The notes: generated from the sequence alone by a model not told the origin. 64,000 bases of DNA from Pseudomonas sp. Au-Pse12 (GCF_021341665.1 NZ_JAJTTH010000011.1:165932-229931), one strand, 5' to 3'. Shown: positions 16,871-25,933, counted from the stretch's first letter. Made by a program: numbers and translations.

Positions 16871-17815
16871 ATGAGTAAAAACAGGTACCCCAGATTACTA
16901 GGCTTATTGCCGCTGCTCGGCATGTTAATGCTGGGAGGCTGCAAATGGACCTTGCTTGATCCCAAGGGTCAGGTTGGTCTGGATGAACGAAACCTGATCA
17001 TCACGGCCACCATCCTGATGCTGCTGGTGGTTGTGCCGGTCATCATCATGACCTTCGCCTTCGCCTGGAAATACCGCGCCTCCAACAAGGAAGCGACCTA
17101 CGCACCGAAGTGGTCCCACTCCACCAAGATCGAAATCGCCGTGTGGCTGGTTCCGGTGCTGATCATCATTGCCCTGGGTTATGTCACCTACAAGTCGACC
17201 CACGCCCTGGACCCGTACCGTCCGCTGGAATCCGACGTCAAGCCGGTGACCATCGAAGTGGTCGCCATGGACTGGAAGTGGCTGTTCATCTATCCCGACC
17301 AAGGGATCGCCACCGTCAACAAGATCGTGTTCCCGGCGCATACCCCGGTGAACTTCCGCGTCACCTCCGACACCGTGATGAACTCGTTCTTCATCCCGGG
17401 CCTGGGCGGCCAGATCTACGCAATGGCGGGCATGACCACCAAGCTGCACCTGATCGCCAACCAGAACACCGAACTTGAAGGTATCTCCGCCAACTACAGC
17501 GGCGCGGGTTTCACCGGCATGAAGTTCAAAGCGATCGCTACCAGTCAGGAAGATTTCGACGCCTGGGTAAACGAAGTCAAAAAGGCACCTAAACAGCTGG
17601 ACACCGCTGAATACGAAGCCCTTTCCAAGCCGAGCCAGAACAATCCTGTCGAGCTCTACTCCGCCTACGCGCCCAACCTGTTCCAGACCGTCATCGACAA
17701 GTATGAAGGCATGAAACCGGGCAAGCCGCTCAAGCACGAGAAGAAAGAAAAGGAAGTGGCCGCAACGGAAGGGATGGACGTGAGTTCGCATTCAGCTGCC
17801 GGGGCAGAGGAGTAA
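16871..17815 (+). CDS. cyoA: Cytochrome bo3 ubiquinol oxidase subunit II
   Basis: Lipoprotein subunit of 314 residues, with signal and lipobox LMLGGC giving acylated Cys24, then two TM helices (about 45-70 and 90-110) and a cupredoxin-like periplasmic domain. As usual for quinol oxidases, the CuA ligand cysteines of cytochrome c oxidases are absent. ATG at 16871 is preferred to the longer frame because it places the signal peptide at the N-terminus and GGTCGTGAG precedes it. First gene of cyoABCDE, three bases ahead of cyoB. Confidence 0.95.
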   Translation: MSKNRYPRLLGLLPLLGMLMLGGCKWTLLDPKGQVGLDERNLIITATILMLLVVVPVIIMTFAFAWKYRASNKEATYAPKWSHSTKIEIAVWLVPVLIIIALGYVTYKSTHALDPYRPLESDVKPVTIEVVAMDWKWLFIYPDQGIATVNKIVFPAHTPVNFRVTSDTVMNSFFIPGLGGQIYAMAGMTTKLHLIANQNTELEGISANYSGAGFTGMKFKAIATSQEDFDAWVNEVKKAPKQLDTAEYEALSKPSQNNPVELYSAYAPNLFQTVIDKYEGMKPGKPLKHEKKEKEVAATEGMDVSSHSAAGAEE

Positions 17816-17818
17816 ACG

Positions 17819-19837
17819 ATGTTTGGTAAATTAAGTCTGGAAGCGATACCGTTCCACGAGCCGATCGTCATGGTGACCGTTGCCATGATTCTGCTCGGTG
17901 GTGTGGCGCTGTTCGCGGCAATCACCTACTTCAAGAAGTGGACCTACCTGTGGACCGAGTGGCTGACGTCCGTCGACCACAAGAAAATCGGTGTGATGTA
18001 CATCATCGTCGCCATGGTCATGCTGCTGCGTGGCTTCGCCGACGCCATCATGATGCGTACCCAGCTGGCCATGGCCACCGAGGGTTCGCCTGGCTACCTG
18101 CCACCTGAACACTATGACCAGATCTTCACCGCCCACGGTGTGATCATGATCATCTTCATGGCGATGCCATTCTTCACCGGCCTGATGAACCTTGTCGTGC
18201 CGCTGCAGATCGGCGCGCGTGACGTGGCCTATCCATTCCTCAACTCCCTGAGCTTCTGGCTGCTGGTATCGGGCGTGGTGCTGATCAACCTGTCCCTGGG
18301 CGTTGGCGAATTCGCCAAGACCGGCTGGGTTGCCTATCCGCCGCTGTCGGGCCTGCAATACAGTCCGGGCGTGGGTGTGGACTACTACATCTGGGCGCTA
18401 CAGTTATCCGGGCTGGGGACGACGCTGACGGGGGTCAACTTCCTGGCCACCGTGCTGAAAATGCGTACCCCGGGCATGAAGATGATGGACATGCCGATCT
18501 TCACCTGGACCTGCACCTGGGCCAACGTGCTGATCGTGGCTTCGTTCCCGATCCTCACCGCTACCCTGGCACTGCTGACGCTTGACCGTTACATGGATTT
18601 CCACATTTTCACCAATGAACTTGGTGGCAATCCAATGATGTACGTGAACCTGTTCTGGGCCTGGGGTCACCCCGAGGTGTACATCCTGATCCTGCCGGCG
18701 TTCGGTATCTTCTCCGAAGTGATCTCGACCTTCTCCGGCAAGCGCCTGTTCGGCCACCACTCGATGATCTACGCTTCCGGCGCGATCTCGGTACTGGGCT
18801 TCATGGTTTGGCTGCACCACTTCTTCACCATGGGTTCGGGGGCCAGCGTCAACGCCTTCTTCGGCCTGGCGACGATGCTGATCTCGATTCCGACCGGGGT
18901 GAAGCTGTTCAACTGGCTGTTCACCATCTACCACGGCCGTCTGCGCATCACCAGCCAGGTGCTGTGGACCCTGGGCTTCATGGTGACCTTCGCCATCGGC
19001 GGCATGACCGGCGTACTGCTGGCCATCCCGGGTGCTGACTTCGTCCTGCACAACAGCCTGTTCGTGATCGCGCACTTCCACAACGTGATCATCGGTGGCG
19101 CGGTATTCGGCTACATCGCCGGCTTCAGCTTCTACTTCCCGAAAGCGTTCGGCTTCAAGCTGCACGAAGGTTGGGGCAAGGCTGCATTCTGGTTCTGGAT
19201 CTCCGGCTTCTTCGTCGCGTTCATGCCGCTCTATGCACTGGGCTTCATGGGCATGACCCGTCGTCTGAACGCCACCACCAACCCTGAGTGGGTGCCGTAC
19301 CTGTACGTCGCCATGGTGGGTGCGGTGATGATCGCTGTGGGTATCGCCTGCCAGCTGATCCAGCTGTACGTCAGCGTGCGTGACCGCAAGCAGAACATGT
19401 GCGTGTCTGGCGACCCTTGGAACGCCCACACCCTGGAATGGTCGACCTCGTCGCCACCTCCGTTCTACAACTTCGCGGTGCTGCCGAAAGCCGAAGGTAT
19501 CGACCCGTTCACCGAAGCCAAGGAAAACGGCACTGCCTACGCGCAGCCTGGCCGCTACCAGCCGATCCACATGCCTAACAACACCGCTACCGGTGTGGTC
19601 ATGGGGGCCCTGCTGACCGTGTTCGGTTTCGCCATGATCTGGCACATCTGGTGGCTGGCCATCGCAAGCCTGGCCGGCACCGTGATCTATTTCGCGATCC
19701 ACGCTGCCCGTGATGATCAAGGCTACATGGTGCCGGTCGAGACGATCGAGCGCATCGAAGCCGAACAGCACAAGCGTCTGGTATCGGAGAACAAGATCCC
19801 GGCTACCCGTGTTGAAACCTCGTTGGAACAGGCTTAA
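17819..19837 (+). CDS. cyoB: Cytochrome bo3 ubiquinol oxidase subunit I
   Basis: Catalytic subunit of 672 residues, holding haem b, haem o3 and CuB and pumping protons. The CuB and cross-linked tyrosine motif WGHPEVYILILPAFG, the His pair in LHHFFTMG and the haem ligands in HFHNVIIGG are all present. Length and order match E. coli CyoB. It lies in the cyo operon with three bases to cyoC. Confidence 0.97.
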   Translation: MFGKLSLEAIPFHEPIVMVTVAMILLGGVALFAAITYFKKWTYLWTEWLTSVDHKKIGVMYIIVAMVMLLRGFADAIMMRTQLAMATEGSPGYLPPEHYDQIFTAHGVIMIIFMAMPFFTGLMNLVVPLQIGARDVAYPFLNSLSFWLLVSGVVLINLSLGVGEFAKTGWVAYPPLSGLQYSPGVGVDYYIWALQLSGLGTTLTGVNFLATVLKMRTPGMKMMDMPIFTWTCTWANVLIVASFPILTATLALLTLDRYMDFHIFTNELGGNPMMYVNLFWAWGHPEVYILILPAFGIFSEVISTFSGKRLFGHHSMIYASGAISVLGFMVWLHHFFTMGSGASVNAFFGLATMLISIPTGVKLFNWLFTIYHGRLRITSQVLWTLGFMVTFAIGGMTGVLLAIPGADFVLHNSLFVIAHFHNVIIGGAVFGYIAGFSFYFPKAFGFKLHEGWGKAAFWFWISGFFVAFMPLYALGFMGMTRRLNATTNPEWVPYLYVAMVGAVMIAVGIACQLIQLYVSVRDRKQNMCVSGDPWNAHTLEWSTSSPPPFYNFAVLPKAEGIDPFTEAKENGTAYAQPGRYQPIHMPNNTATGVVMGALLTVFGFAMIWHIWWLAIASLAGTVIYFAIHAARDDQGYMVPVETIERIEAEQHKRLVSENKIPATRVETSLEQA

Positions 19838-19840
19838 TCC

Positions 19841-20467
19841 ATGTCGAACTTAGTGACCAATGCTGGACACGCCCATGTCGATGACCATGGGCACGATGAC
19901 CATCACCACGACTCGGGCGAGATGACCGTATTCGGTTTCTGGCTCTACCTGATGACCGACTGCATTCTGTTTGCGTCGATCTTCGCGGTGTACGCGGTAC
20001 TGGTTAACAACGTAGCGGGTGGCCCGTCGGGCCACGACATCTTCGAACTGCCATACGTACTGGGCGAAACCGCTCTGCTGCTGTTCAGTTCGATCACCTA
20101 CGGCTTCGCCATGCTGGCGTTCTTCCGGGGCAACAAGAAGCAGGTACTGGGCTGGCTGGCCATGACCTTCCTGTTCGGCCTGGGCTTCATCGGCATGGAG
20201 ATCAACGAGTTCCACCTGCTGATCTCCGAAGGCTACGGCCCTAGCCGTTCCGGCTTCCTGTCCGGGTTCTTCACCCTGGTCGGCACCCACGGTCTGCACG
20301 TGACCAGCGGTCTGATCTGGATGGCGATCATGATGTACCAGGTGCAGAAAAACGGCCTGACGGCGACCAACAAGACCCGTCTGAGCTGCCTGAGCCTGTT
20401 CTGGCACTTCCTGGACGTGGTGTGGATCTGCGTATTCACCGTTGTTTACCTGATGGGGACTATGTAA
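19841..20467 (+). CDS. cyoC: Cytochrome bo3 ubiquinol oxidase subunit III
   Basis: A 208-residue five-helix membrane subunit that supports the catalytic subunit. It opens with a His/Asp-rich N-terminus (HAHVDDHGHDDHHHD) and keeps the family pattern GMEINEF and HGLHVTSG. The stop is directly followed by the cyoD start. Confidence 0.96.
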   Translation: MSNLVTNAGHAHVDDHGHDDHHHDSGEMTVFGFWLYLMTDCILFASIFAVYAVLVNNVAGGPSGHDIFELPYVLGETALLLFSSITYGFAMLAFFRGNKKQVLGWLAMTFLFGLGFIGMEINEFHLLISEGYGPSRSGFLSGFFTLVGTHGLHVTSGLIWMAIMMYQVQKNGLTATNKTRLSCLSLFWHFLDVVWICVFTVVYLMGTM

Positions 20468-20797
20468 ATGGCCAACACACACTCCCACGACGAAGCCGGT
20501 CACGGCAGCGTCAAGTCCTACGCCATCGGCTTCATCCTGTCGGTCATCCTGACACTGATCCCGTTCGGCCTGGTGATGTACCCATCGCTGCCCAAAGACG
20601 TGACCCTGTGGATCGTCCTGGCGTTCGCGGTCATCCAGGTGATCGTTCACCTGGTGTACTTCCTCCATCTGGACCGCTCCGAAGCGCAGCGTAACAACGT
20701 CGTCGCGTTCATCTTCGCCGCGTTGGTCATTGTTCTGCTGGTTGGTCTGTCGTTGTGGATCATGTTCAGCATCCACACCGTCATGATGGCGAAGTGA
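20468..20797 (+). CDS. cyoD: Cytochrome bo3 ubiquinol oxidase subunit IV
   Basis: A 109-residue subunit with three TM helices (about 19-40, 47-66, 78-100), needed for assembly of the oxidase. It abuts cyoC and lies ten bases ahead of cyoE. Confidence 0.95.
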   Translation: MANTHSHDEAGHGSVKSYAIGFILSVILTLIPFGLVMYPSLPKDVTLWIVLAFAVIQVIVHLVYFLHLDRSEAQRNNVVAFIFAALVIVLLVGLSLWIMFSIHTVMMAK

Positions 20798-20807
20798 GGT
20801 AAACCCG

Positions 20808-21695
20808 ATGTCGCTCAAGCACTTTATCCAAATCACCAAACCGGGGATCATTTTCGGTAACGTGCTTTCTGTGGCAGGCGGGTTCTTCCTGGCCTCGAAA
20901 GGGCATGTCGATCTGGCCATTTTCCTGGCCGCCATGATCGGCACCTCGCTGGTGGTAGCGTCCGGTTGCGTGTTCAACAACTGCATCGACCGTGACATCG
21001 ACCTGAAGATGGAACGCACCAAGAACCGCGTGCTGGTCCAGGGCCTGATCTCCCTGGAAGCGGCACTGGTCTACGCTTCCATCCTCGGCGTCGCCGGCGT
21101 CGCCCTGCTGTACTACGTGGCCAACCCGTTGGCCGCGTTGTTCGCGGTAATCGGCTTTGTCATCTACGTCGGCCTCTACAGCCTGTACCTCAAGCGCAAG
21201 TCGGTTCACGGCACGCTGGTGGGCAGTCTGTCCGGGGCCATGCCACCGGTGATCGGCTATGTGGCTGTGAGCAACAGCTTCGACATGGCCGCGCTGACCC
21301 TGCTGGTGATGTTCAGCCTGTGGCAGATGCCGCATTCCTACGCCATCGCGATCTTCCGCTTCAACGATTACCTGGCCGCATCGATTCCGGTGCTGCCAGT
21401 CAAGCGTGGCATTCGCGTGGCCAAGAAGCACATCCTGCTCTACATCCTGGCATTCCTGGTGGCGACGCTGATGCTGACCTTCAGCGGTTACGCCGGCATG
21501 AGCTACCTGGCGGTAGCGGCGGCGATGGGCATGTACTGGTTGTACATGGCCTGGACCGGCTACAAGGCAGTGGATGACACCGTGTGGGCGCGCAAGCTGT
21601 TCGTGTTCTCGATCTTCACCATCACCGCGCTGAGCGTGATGATGTCGGTGGATTTCAAGGCCCCGACCGAGCTGTTGCTGACCTACGCACACTAA
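20808..21695 (+). CDS. cyoE: Protohaem IX farnesyltransferase (haem O synthase)
   Basis: A 295-residue UbiA-type prenyltransferase that adds farnesyl to haem B to make haem O for the oxidase. The prenyl-diphosphate/Mg site is NNCIDRDIDLKMERTKNR (about 61-78); a second conserved region is YLKRKSVHGTLVGSLSGAMPP in the following loop. Eight to nine TM helices. Last gene of the operon, closed by a terminator 17 bases on. Confidence 0.96.
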   Translation: MSLKHFIQITKPGIIFGNVLSVAGGFFLASKGHVDLAIFLAAMIGTSLVVASGCVFNNCIDRDIDLKMERTKNRVLVQGLISLEAALVYASILGVAGVALLYYVANPLAALFAVIGFVIYVGLYSLYLKRKSVHGTLVGSLSGAMPPVIGYVAVSNSFDMAALTLLVMFSLWQMPHSYAIAIFRFNDYLAASIPVLPVKRGIRVAKKHILLYILAFLVATLMLTFSGYAGMSYLAVAAAMGMYWLYMAWTGYKAVDDTVWARKLFVFSIFTITALSVMMSVDFKAPTELLLTYAH

Positions 21696-21711
21696 GCTGT
21701 CCAGGCCACAG

Positions 21712-21747
21712 AAAAGCCCCGCCTTCGAGAGAAGCGCGGGGCTTTTT
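21712..21747 (+). terminator. Rho-independent terminator of the cyo operon
   Basis: Stem AAAAGCCCCGC / GCGGGGCTTTT with inner CTTC-GAGA-GAAG extension and six T. The A run on the left arm makes it work in both directions. Confidence 0.95.
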
Positions 21748-21851
21748 TCATGCGGCTGCGGTTACGGTCACATCATTTAAAGCTTTTCGGTCCGAAGGCT
21801 CCACCTGGCCGGGTAAAATGCGCCGTTCGTGGATGAACTTGAGTGGATGTA

Positions 21852-22406
21852 ATGGAAAGCCGTATTGAACTACTTGACTCGAAGGCGCGCTACGGCGCCA
21901 TCAGTCGTCTATTGCACTGGGCCATGGCGCTGGCCTTTGCCTGGATCTACAGCAGCACCGGTGCGCACTACCTGCTGGCCGACTCGGCCCTGGACAAGTT
22001 CCTCTGGCCGACCCACAAGCAAGTGGGGGTGCTGTTGATGGTCCTGCTGCTGGTGCGGGTGCTCTGGAGCCTGTTGAATCGTCATCGTCGGCCACCCAGC
22101 CTGAACCTTGCGGCAACGCTGGGGCATGGGATGTTGTATGCCGCCATGTTCGCCATTCCGTTTCTCGGGCTGTTGCGCCAGTACGGCTCGGGGCGGGCGT
22201 TTTCCGCCTTTGGCCTGCCGCTGATGAGCGGCTTCGAGGGGCCGAAGGTCCAGTGGATGACCGAGTTGGGCAACAGCTTCCACAGTCTTCTGGGCTGGAC
22301 CCTGCTGGTGCTGATTGCCGGCCATGTGGCGGCGTTGATCCTGCACTGTGTCAAAGGTCAGGGGCATGTTCTGCGGCGCATGGCGGGTCGCACGACCTCG
22401 GCTTGA
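21852..22406 (+). CDS. Cytochrome b561 family protein
   Basis: A di-haem four-helix membrane protein of about 184 residues, expected to move electrons between the quinone pool and periplasmic acceptors. Paired histidines lie in SRLLHWAMALA, THKQVGVLL, TLGHGMLYA and IAGHVAAL, as in the family. ATG at 21852 is chosen over an in-frame GTG nine bases before. It stands alone between two terminators next to cyo. Confidence 0.88.
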   Translation: MESRIELLDSKARYGAISRLLHWAMALAFAWIYSSTGAHYLLADSALDKFLWPTHKQVGVLLMVLLLVRVLWSLLNRHRRPPSLNLAATLGHGMLYAAMFAIPFLGLLRQYGSGRAFSAFGLPLMSGFEGPKVQWMTELGNSFHSLLGWTLLVLIAGHVAALILHCVKGQGHVLRRMAGRTTSA

Positions 22407-22424
22407 GTTTCTCGTCCGCTAAAG

Positions 22425-22459
22425 AAAACCCCGCCTTCTAGAGAAGAGCGGGGTTTTTT
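22425..22459. terminator. Bidirectional Rho-independent terminator
   Basis: Stem AAAACCCCGC / GCGGGGTTTT with a CTTC/GAAG-type loop and six T. It serves the cytochrome b561 gene on the plus strand and can also end the convergent minus-strand pair starting at 23976. Confidence 0.92.
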
Positions 22460-22505
22460 ATTGAACACTCCTCAGAGGGCCGCGGGAGCGATCCCCTGTG
22501 GCGTA

Positions 22506-23387
22506 TTATTTTTCCGGATGACTGCTCATGTATCTCTTGAATAATGACCTGGCGCCATAGGCCGGCAGGATGTTGAAGAGCGCAAAAAATACTTTGATCG
22601 CGATCTGAAAGAGCACCATGTTCAGGATGTCGCTGTTTTTCATCAATCCATAAAAGGCGATGTAGCAAAACAGAAAACTGTCGATAATCACCGCGAAGAA
22701 AGTGCTCAGGAATATTCGCAGGAACAGAAATCTGGAGTTCGTCAGTTCCTTGATCTTGCACAGCAAGTAAGAGTTTATGTTTTCAGAAACAAGGAATGAG
22801 ATAGATGAGGCTACCAGCACAGACGAAACCTGAGTCACCACTTCATTGTAAGGCGTGTCGAGTTTCCAGCCGGGCATTCCGGGGAGGAAGGTCGAGCCAT
22901 AAAGTAGGATGAACACTGTGGAGGTGCTTGCGAACGCGAAGAAAATGGCCTTTCGTGCCAGCCGGAGTCCGAAGTTTTCGTTTAGCAAGTCAACGATCAG
23001 AAAGGTCAGTGAGTAAAGAAAGGTCCCTGGAGTGATAACGATGCCCAAGGATTCCAGGTAGATGGGCTTTGTCGCGGCAATACTGGTGAAAATATAAAAT
23101 GTAACGAGTAGCAGGTTCAGGATTATATAAATCATCCATGAGTTTTCATGGCGGTCATTCAGGTCGTATGCGGTAGTGGTATCTCCCTGAGAGTAGAGCT
23201 TTCGATACAGGTTCTTGATTTCTGTTTTGTTCAGGTTGTCCATTATTTCACTGTTCAGGACCTCCCTTAACTTGACTCTGATCACCTTGCCTGTGGCGAT
23301 GATCATGATGACGGCAAGTTTCTTGTTGTTGTCGAAGCCCAGTAGCTTGTATTTGCTGTTTTCGATTTCAGCTTCATGGGTCGACAT
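22506..23387 (-). CDS. VUT-family (YhhQ-like) membrane protein with extra N-terminal domain
   Basis: A 293-residue protein. Residues about 1-85 are a soluble segment (YKLLGFDNNKKLAVIMII...) that I do not recognise; after it come six or seven TM helices of the VUT/YhhQ family, whose known member imports queuosine precursors. The family patterns LLNENFGLRLARK and SFLVSENINSYLL are present. ATG at 23387 follows GAGGAG by eight bases and overlaps the upstream regulator gene by 14 bases. Codons are richer in A/T than in neighbouring genes, suggesting horizontal gain. The substrate is unknown; precursor uptake is only a family guess. Confidence 0.75.
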   Translation of the reverse strand: MSTHEAEIENSKYKLLGFDNNKKLAVIMIIATGKVIRVKLREVLNSEIMDNLNKTEIKNLYRKLYSQGDTTTAYDLNDRHENSWMIYIILNLLLVTFYIFTSIAATKPIYLESLGIVITPGTFLYSLTFLIVDLLNENFGLRLARKAIFFAFASTSTVFILLYGSTFLPGMPGWKLDTPYNEVVTQVSSVLVASSISFLVSENINSYLLCKIKELTNSRFLFLRIFLSTFFAVIIDSFLFCYIAFYGLMKNSDILNMVLFQIAIKVFFALFNILPAYGARSLFKRYMSSHPEK

Positions 23388-23976
23388 TGAACCGCTCCTC
23401 AATGATGTCGCCCACTACAATCATGTGATTTGAGTCGCAACAGACATCGTTCAAGATAAGCAGCTTTCCTGACAGTTTGTCGTAAGCCAGTTTTTCCCTG
23501 TCGTCAGTCGATGAACCTTTTTGCACGATCAACAGATCACCGGGCTCATTCATGCCATCGATTTCATTCTCCAACAGCACGGCTATCAAGTTGTGGGAGG
23601 TGCCGAAGTAGTAAGTCAATGGATACAGCGTGGCCAACTCGCCAATTCGTTTGTCCAAGTTGGCTAGCAGCAGGCTTTCCTTGATGATCGGAACGGCTGC
23701 TGGGTTCATGTTTCCTTGAGGGGAGATGCTGCTCTCGATGATCTCCTTTTCTTCAAAGTCGACAGTCTCTATTTCTTCGTAGGAGACACCGAAGAAGTCA
23801 GAGATTTTTCGAATGGTGGACTGTTGTACGTTGCTGACCTTGCCTTCCAGGATGTTGTATATCGTCGTTCTGGTCAGGCCACTGGCGTTGCATAAGGACA
23901 GCTGTGTCTCACCGCGACTTTTTATCAGGTACTTGATGTTGCTCTTTAAATGCTCTGTTCTTTCTCTTTTGTGCAT
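23374..23976 (-). CDS. XRE-family regulator with C-terminal S24-like domain
   Basis: A 200-residue regulator. The N-terminal HTH (about 15-65) reads IKSRGETQLSLCNASGLTRTTIYNILEGK. The C-terminal half (NEPGDLLIVQKGS, GKLLILNDV, IVVGDIIEERF) looks like the beta-rich S24/LexA-type sensor domain, but I see no clear Ser-Lys protease pair. ATG at 23976 is chosen because the HTH begins soon after and GGTGAG lies six bases upstream; the open frame continues upstream without a domain. It is coupled by overlap to the VUT gene and probably controls that pair, perhaps also the divergent enzyme gene. A/T-rich codons. Confidence 0.75.
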   Translation of the reverse strand: MHKRERTEHLKSNIKYLIKSRGETQLSLCNASGLTRTTIYNILEGKVSNVQQSTIRKISDFFGVSYEEIETVDFEEKEIIESSISPQGNMNPAAVPIIKESLLLANLDKRIGELATLYPLTYYFGTSHNLIAVLLENEIDGMNEPGDLLIVQKGSSTDDREKLAYDKLSGKLLILNDVCCDSNHMIVVGDIIEERFNVDP

Positions 23977-24510
23977 CAGATGCTCACCACTTCCTTTTGC
24001 TCGTAATCCATTGCGTCTTTTATAACGATCGCGCCATGCCCGGCATTCAGTTGCCCGACGTCGAGGCGAGCTCGGCCGGCTCAAGCGGCAAGCGTGTGTC
24101 GGCATTCTTGTGACCCGTACCCACGTGCTGGTGCTCCTTTAGCCTGACTGCATCCATCCCGGGATATTTCGTGGTTGCTATCTTGGGCAATCGAGCCCTT
24201 GGGGGGATCCGATTCAAAGGCCCTGAGGATCAAACGTGGTGCATGCTCCGGCCGTGACAATACAGCCCCGGAGGCTCGGCGTCATGGCCCTTGCCGGCAA
24301 ACCTGCACAGCGATGCTAGGCTGACTTCTCCCTTCCTTGATAAAAAAGAATCATTTAATTTGGTTGATGTTTAATTTTTTGATTAATTTTGTTGCACCTC
24401 GTACAGTCGGCGCCAGGGTTGGTTTGGCCCGATTTGCACAAGCGAACGTAAAAACCAGGAAGCGTGCTGTCGTTCGTGGCACGCAATACACAAGGAAGGG
24501 GCACGGAAGC
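23977..24510. other. Divergent regulatory region with an A/T-rich repeat tract
   Basis: 534 bases without a supported gene, lying between the XRE gene and the SHMT-like gene. Bases 24340-24395 are strongly A/T-rich and contain tandem TTTAATTT-type repeats; such tracts in Pseudomonas often attract MvaT/H-NS-like proteins and could also hold the XRE operator. Confidence 0.55.
24355..24397. repeat. Three imperfect tandem repeats, TTTAATTT-N-TTGAT type
   Basis: Units start at 24355 (TTTAATTTGGTTGATG), 24371 (TTTAATTTTTTGA) and 24384 (TTAATTTTGTTGCA), about 13-16 bases each, 114-156 bases ahead of the SHMT-like start. Confidence 0.55.
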
Positions 24511-25866
24511 ATGGCAGCTGACACTGAACCACTCAGGACCCAGGCCGACCTGCTGCGGCGGGGGTTGGCCGATCTGCGAAGCGAAGACGCCGAGCTGGCA
24601 AGCATCCTGGACGCGGAAGTCACGCGTCAACACCGCACATTGTCCTTGGTGGCAGCGTCCTGCGCGGCTGGCCCGCGGAGTTTGGCGGCGTCGGCCTCGG
24701 CGCTGGTCAACGTCACGGTCGAGGGCATGCCTGGCCGGCGTCACTACAGCGGGTGCGAGAACGTCGATCGGGTCGAGTCGCTGGCCATCCGCCGGGCCCG
24801 GGAGCTGTTCGCTGCGCAATATGCCTGCGTGCAATCGCACTCGGCTTCGAACGCCAATTATCAGGTGCTGGCAGCCCTGGCCGAACCGGGGGATACGATC
24901 CTGGGCATGGCCCTTGATCATGGTGGGCAGCTTACTCACGGCGGCGCACTGGCCTTCACCGAGGCCAACTACAAGGCGGTTCGCTACGGCACCACCTCCC
25001 AGGGGGTTATCGATTACCAGGAAGTCCGCCAACTGGCGCTGGCTCACCGTCCGCGCATCATCATGTGTGGCGCTACGGCCTATTCGCGGGTCGTGGACTT
25101 CCAACGCTTTCGCGCCATAGCCGATGAAGCCGGGGCGATTCTCCTCGCCGATATTTCACATATCGCCGGGCTGGTGGCCACGGGGCGCCATCCGAGCCCG
25201 ATCGATGTGGCGCATGTCACGACCACCTGCACCCACAAACAGCTCGCCGGGCCGCGTGGGGGCCTGATTCTTTCCGGGCGCGACGCCGATACCAAGGTGC
25301 CCGGTCTGAGGTCGAGCTTCCGTCGGGTTCTCGACCAAGCGGTATCCCCCGGGATGCAAGGCGCGCCTGCCGTCAACATGATTGCTGCGAAGGCGGCCGC
25401 GCTGGGCTATGCCATGTCCCCGCCGTTCGATGCCTACATGGGGAGGATTCGCGCCACGGCAGATGAACTGGCCGGCGCGTTCATGGAGCGCGACTACGAG
25501 GTTGTGGGGGGCGCAACGGAGAATCACACGATCCTGCTGCGTCTGCGTGGCGGCATCAGCGGCTCCATCGCCGAATCGGCGCTGGAGAAGTGTGGAATCA
25601 TCGTCAGCAAAAAGCGCGGTCCGGGGGAAACGCGATCGTCATTTGCCGCCAATGGCTTGTGTATTGGCACAGGCTCCATCGCCCAGCGCCACGTGGACGC
25701 CCAAGGGTGTCGCCAGATTGTCGATCTGGTGTGCCGGATACTCGATCAGGTGCAGCCCCATGGCGAGCAGAAATACACCCTGGAGCCCGCATTGCAGGAG
25801 CAGTTCCGGCAACAGACCGAAGCGTTGTGCGCGATGTACCCGATCCGTGAGTATGGGGATCGCTAA
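24511..25866 (+). CDS. Serine-hydroxymethyltransferase-like PLP enzyme with altered active site
   Basis: A 451-residue fold-type I PLP enzyme of the GlyA family. The PLP lysine is Lys243 in TTTCTHKQLAGPRGG; the cofactor Asp214 and His217 (LADISHIAG) are kept, and so is the catalytic Glu71 (E57 in E. coli GlyA). Several substrate residues differ: Tyr55 becomes Thr69, the IASEN loop becomes VAASC, and the carboxylate-binding Arg363 is Cys384 (GLCIGTG in place of GIRVGTP). It is about 30 residues longer than GlyA, at the C-terminus. It is therefore unlikely to be the housekeeping enzyme and may act as an aldolase or transaldolase on another substrate. ATG at 24511 follows AAGGAAGGGG; the open frame extends upstream through the A/T-rich tract without a site. 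Divergent from the XRE/VUT pair. Confidence 0.8.
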   Translation: MAADTEPLRTQADLLRRGLADLRSEDAELASILDAEVTRQHRTLSLVAASCAAGPRSLAASASALVNVTVEGMPGRRHYSGCENVDRVESLAIRRARELFAAQYACVQSHSASNANYQVLAALAEPGDTILGMALDHGGQLTHGGALAFTEANYKAVRYGTTSQGVIDYQEVRQLALAHRPRIIMCGATAYSRVVDFQRFRAIADEAGAILLADISHIAGLVATGRHPSPIDVAHVTTTCTHKQLAGPRGGLILSGRDADTKVPGLRSSFRRVLDQAVSPGMQGAPAVNMIAAKAAALGYAMSPPFDAYMGRIRATADELAGAFMERDYEVVGGATENHTILLRLRGGISGSIAESALEKCGIIVSKKRGPGETRSSFAANGLCIGTGSIAQRHVDAQGCRQIVDLVCRILDQVQPHGEQKYTLEPALQEQFRQQTEALCAMYPIREYGDR

Positions 25867-25871
25867 AAAGA

Positions 25872-25911
25872 GAAAGCCCCGGCTTCACGCGCAAGTCCGG
25901 GGCTTTTTCTT
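25872..25911 (+). terminator. Rho-independent terminator after the SHMT-like gene
   Basis: Stem AAAGCCCCGG / CCGGGGCTTT with a CTT...AAG inner part, followed by a T-rich tail. Confidence 0.93.
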
Positions 25912-25933
25912 TGGCGCTCAGGTTGGGCTGGTG

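Noticed and set aside
18404..19771. A 455-codon open frame opposite cyoB
   Set aside because: His/Asp-rich antisense translation of membrane-helix codons; cyoB is certain.
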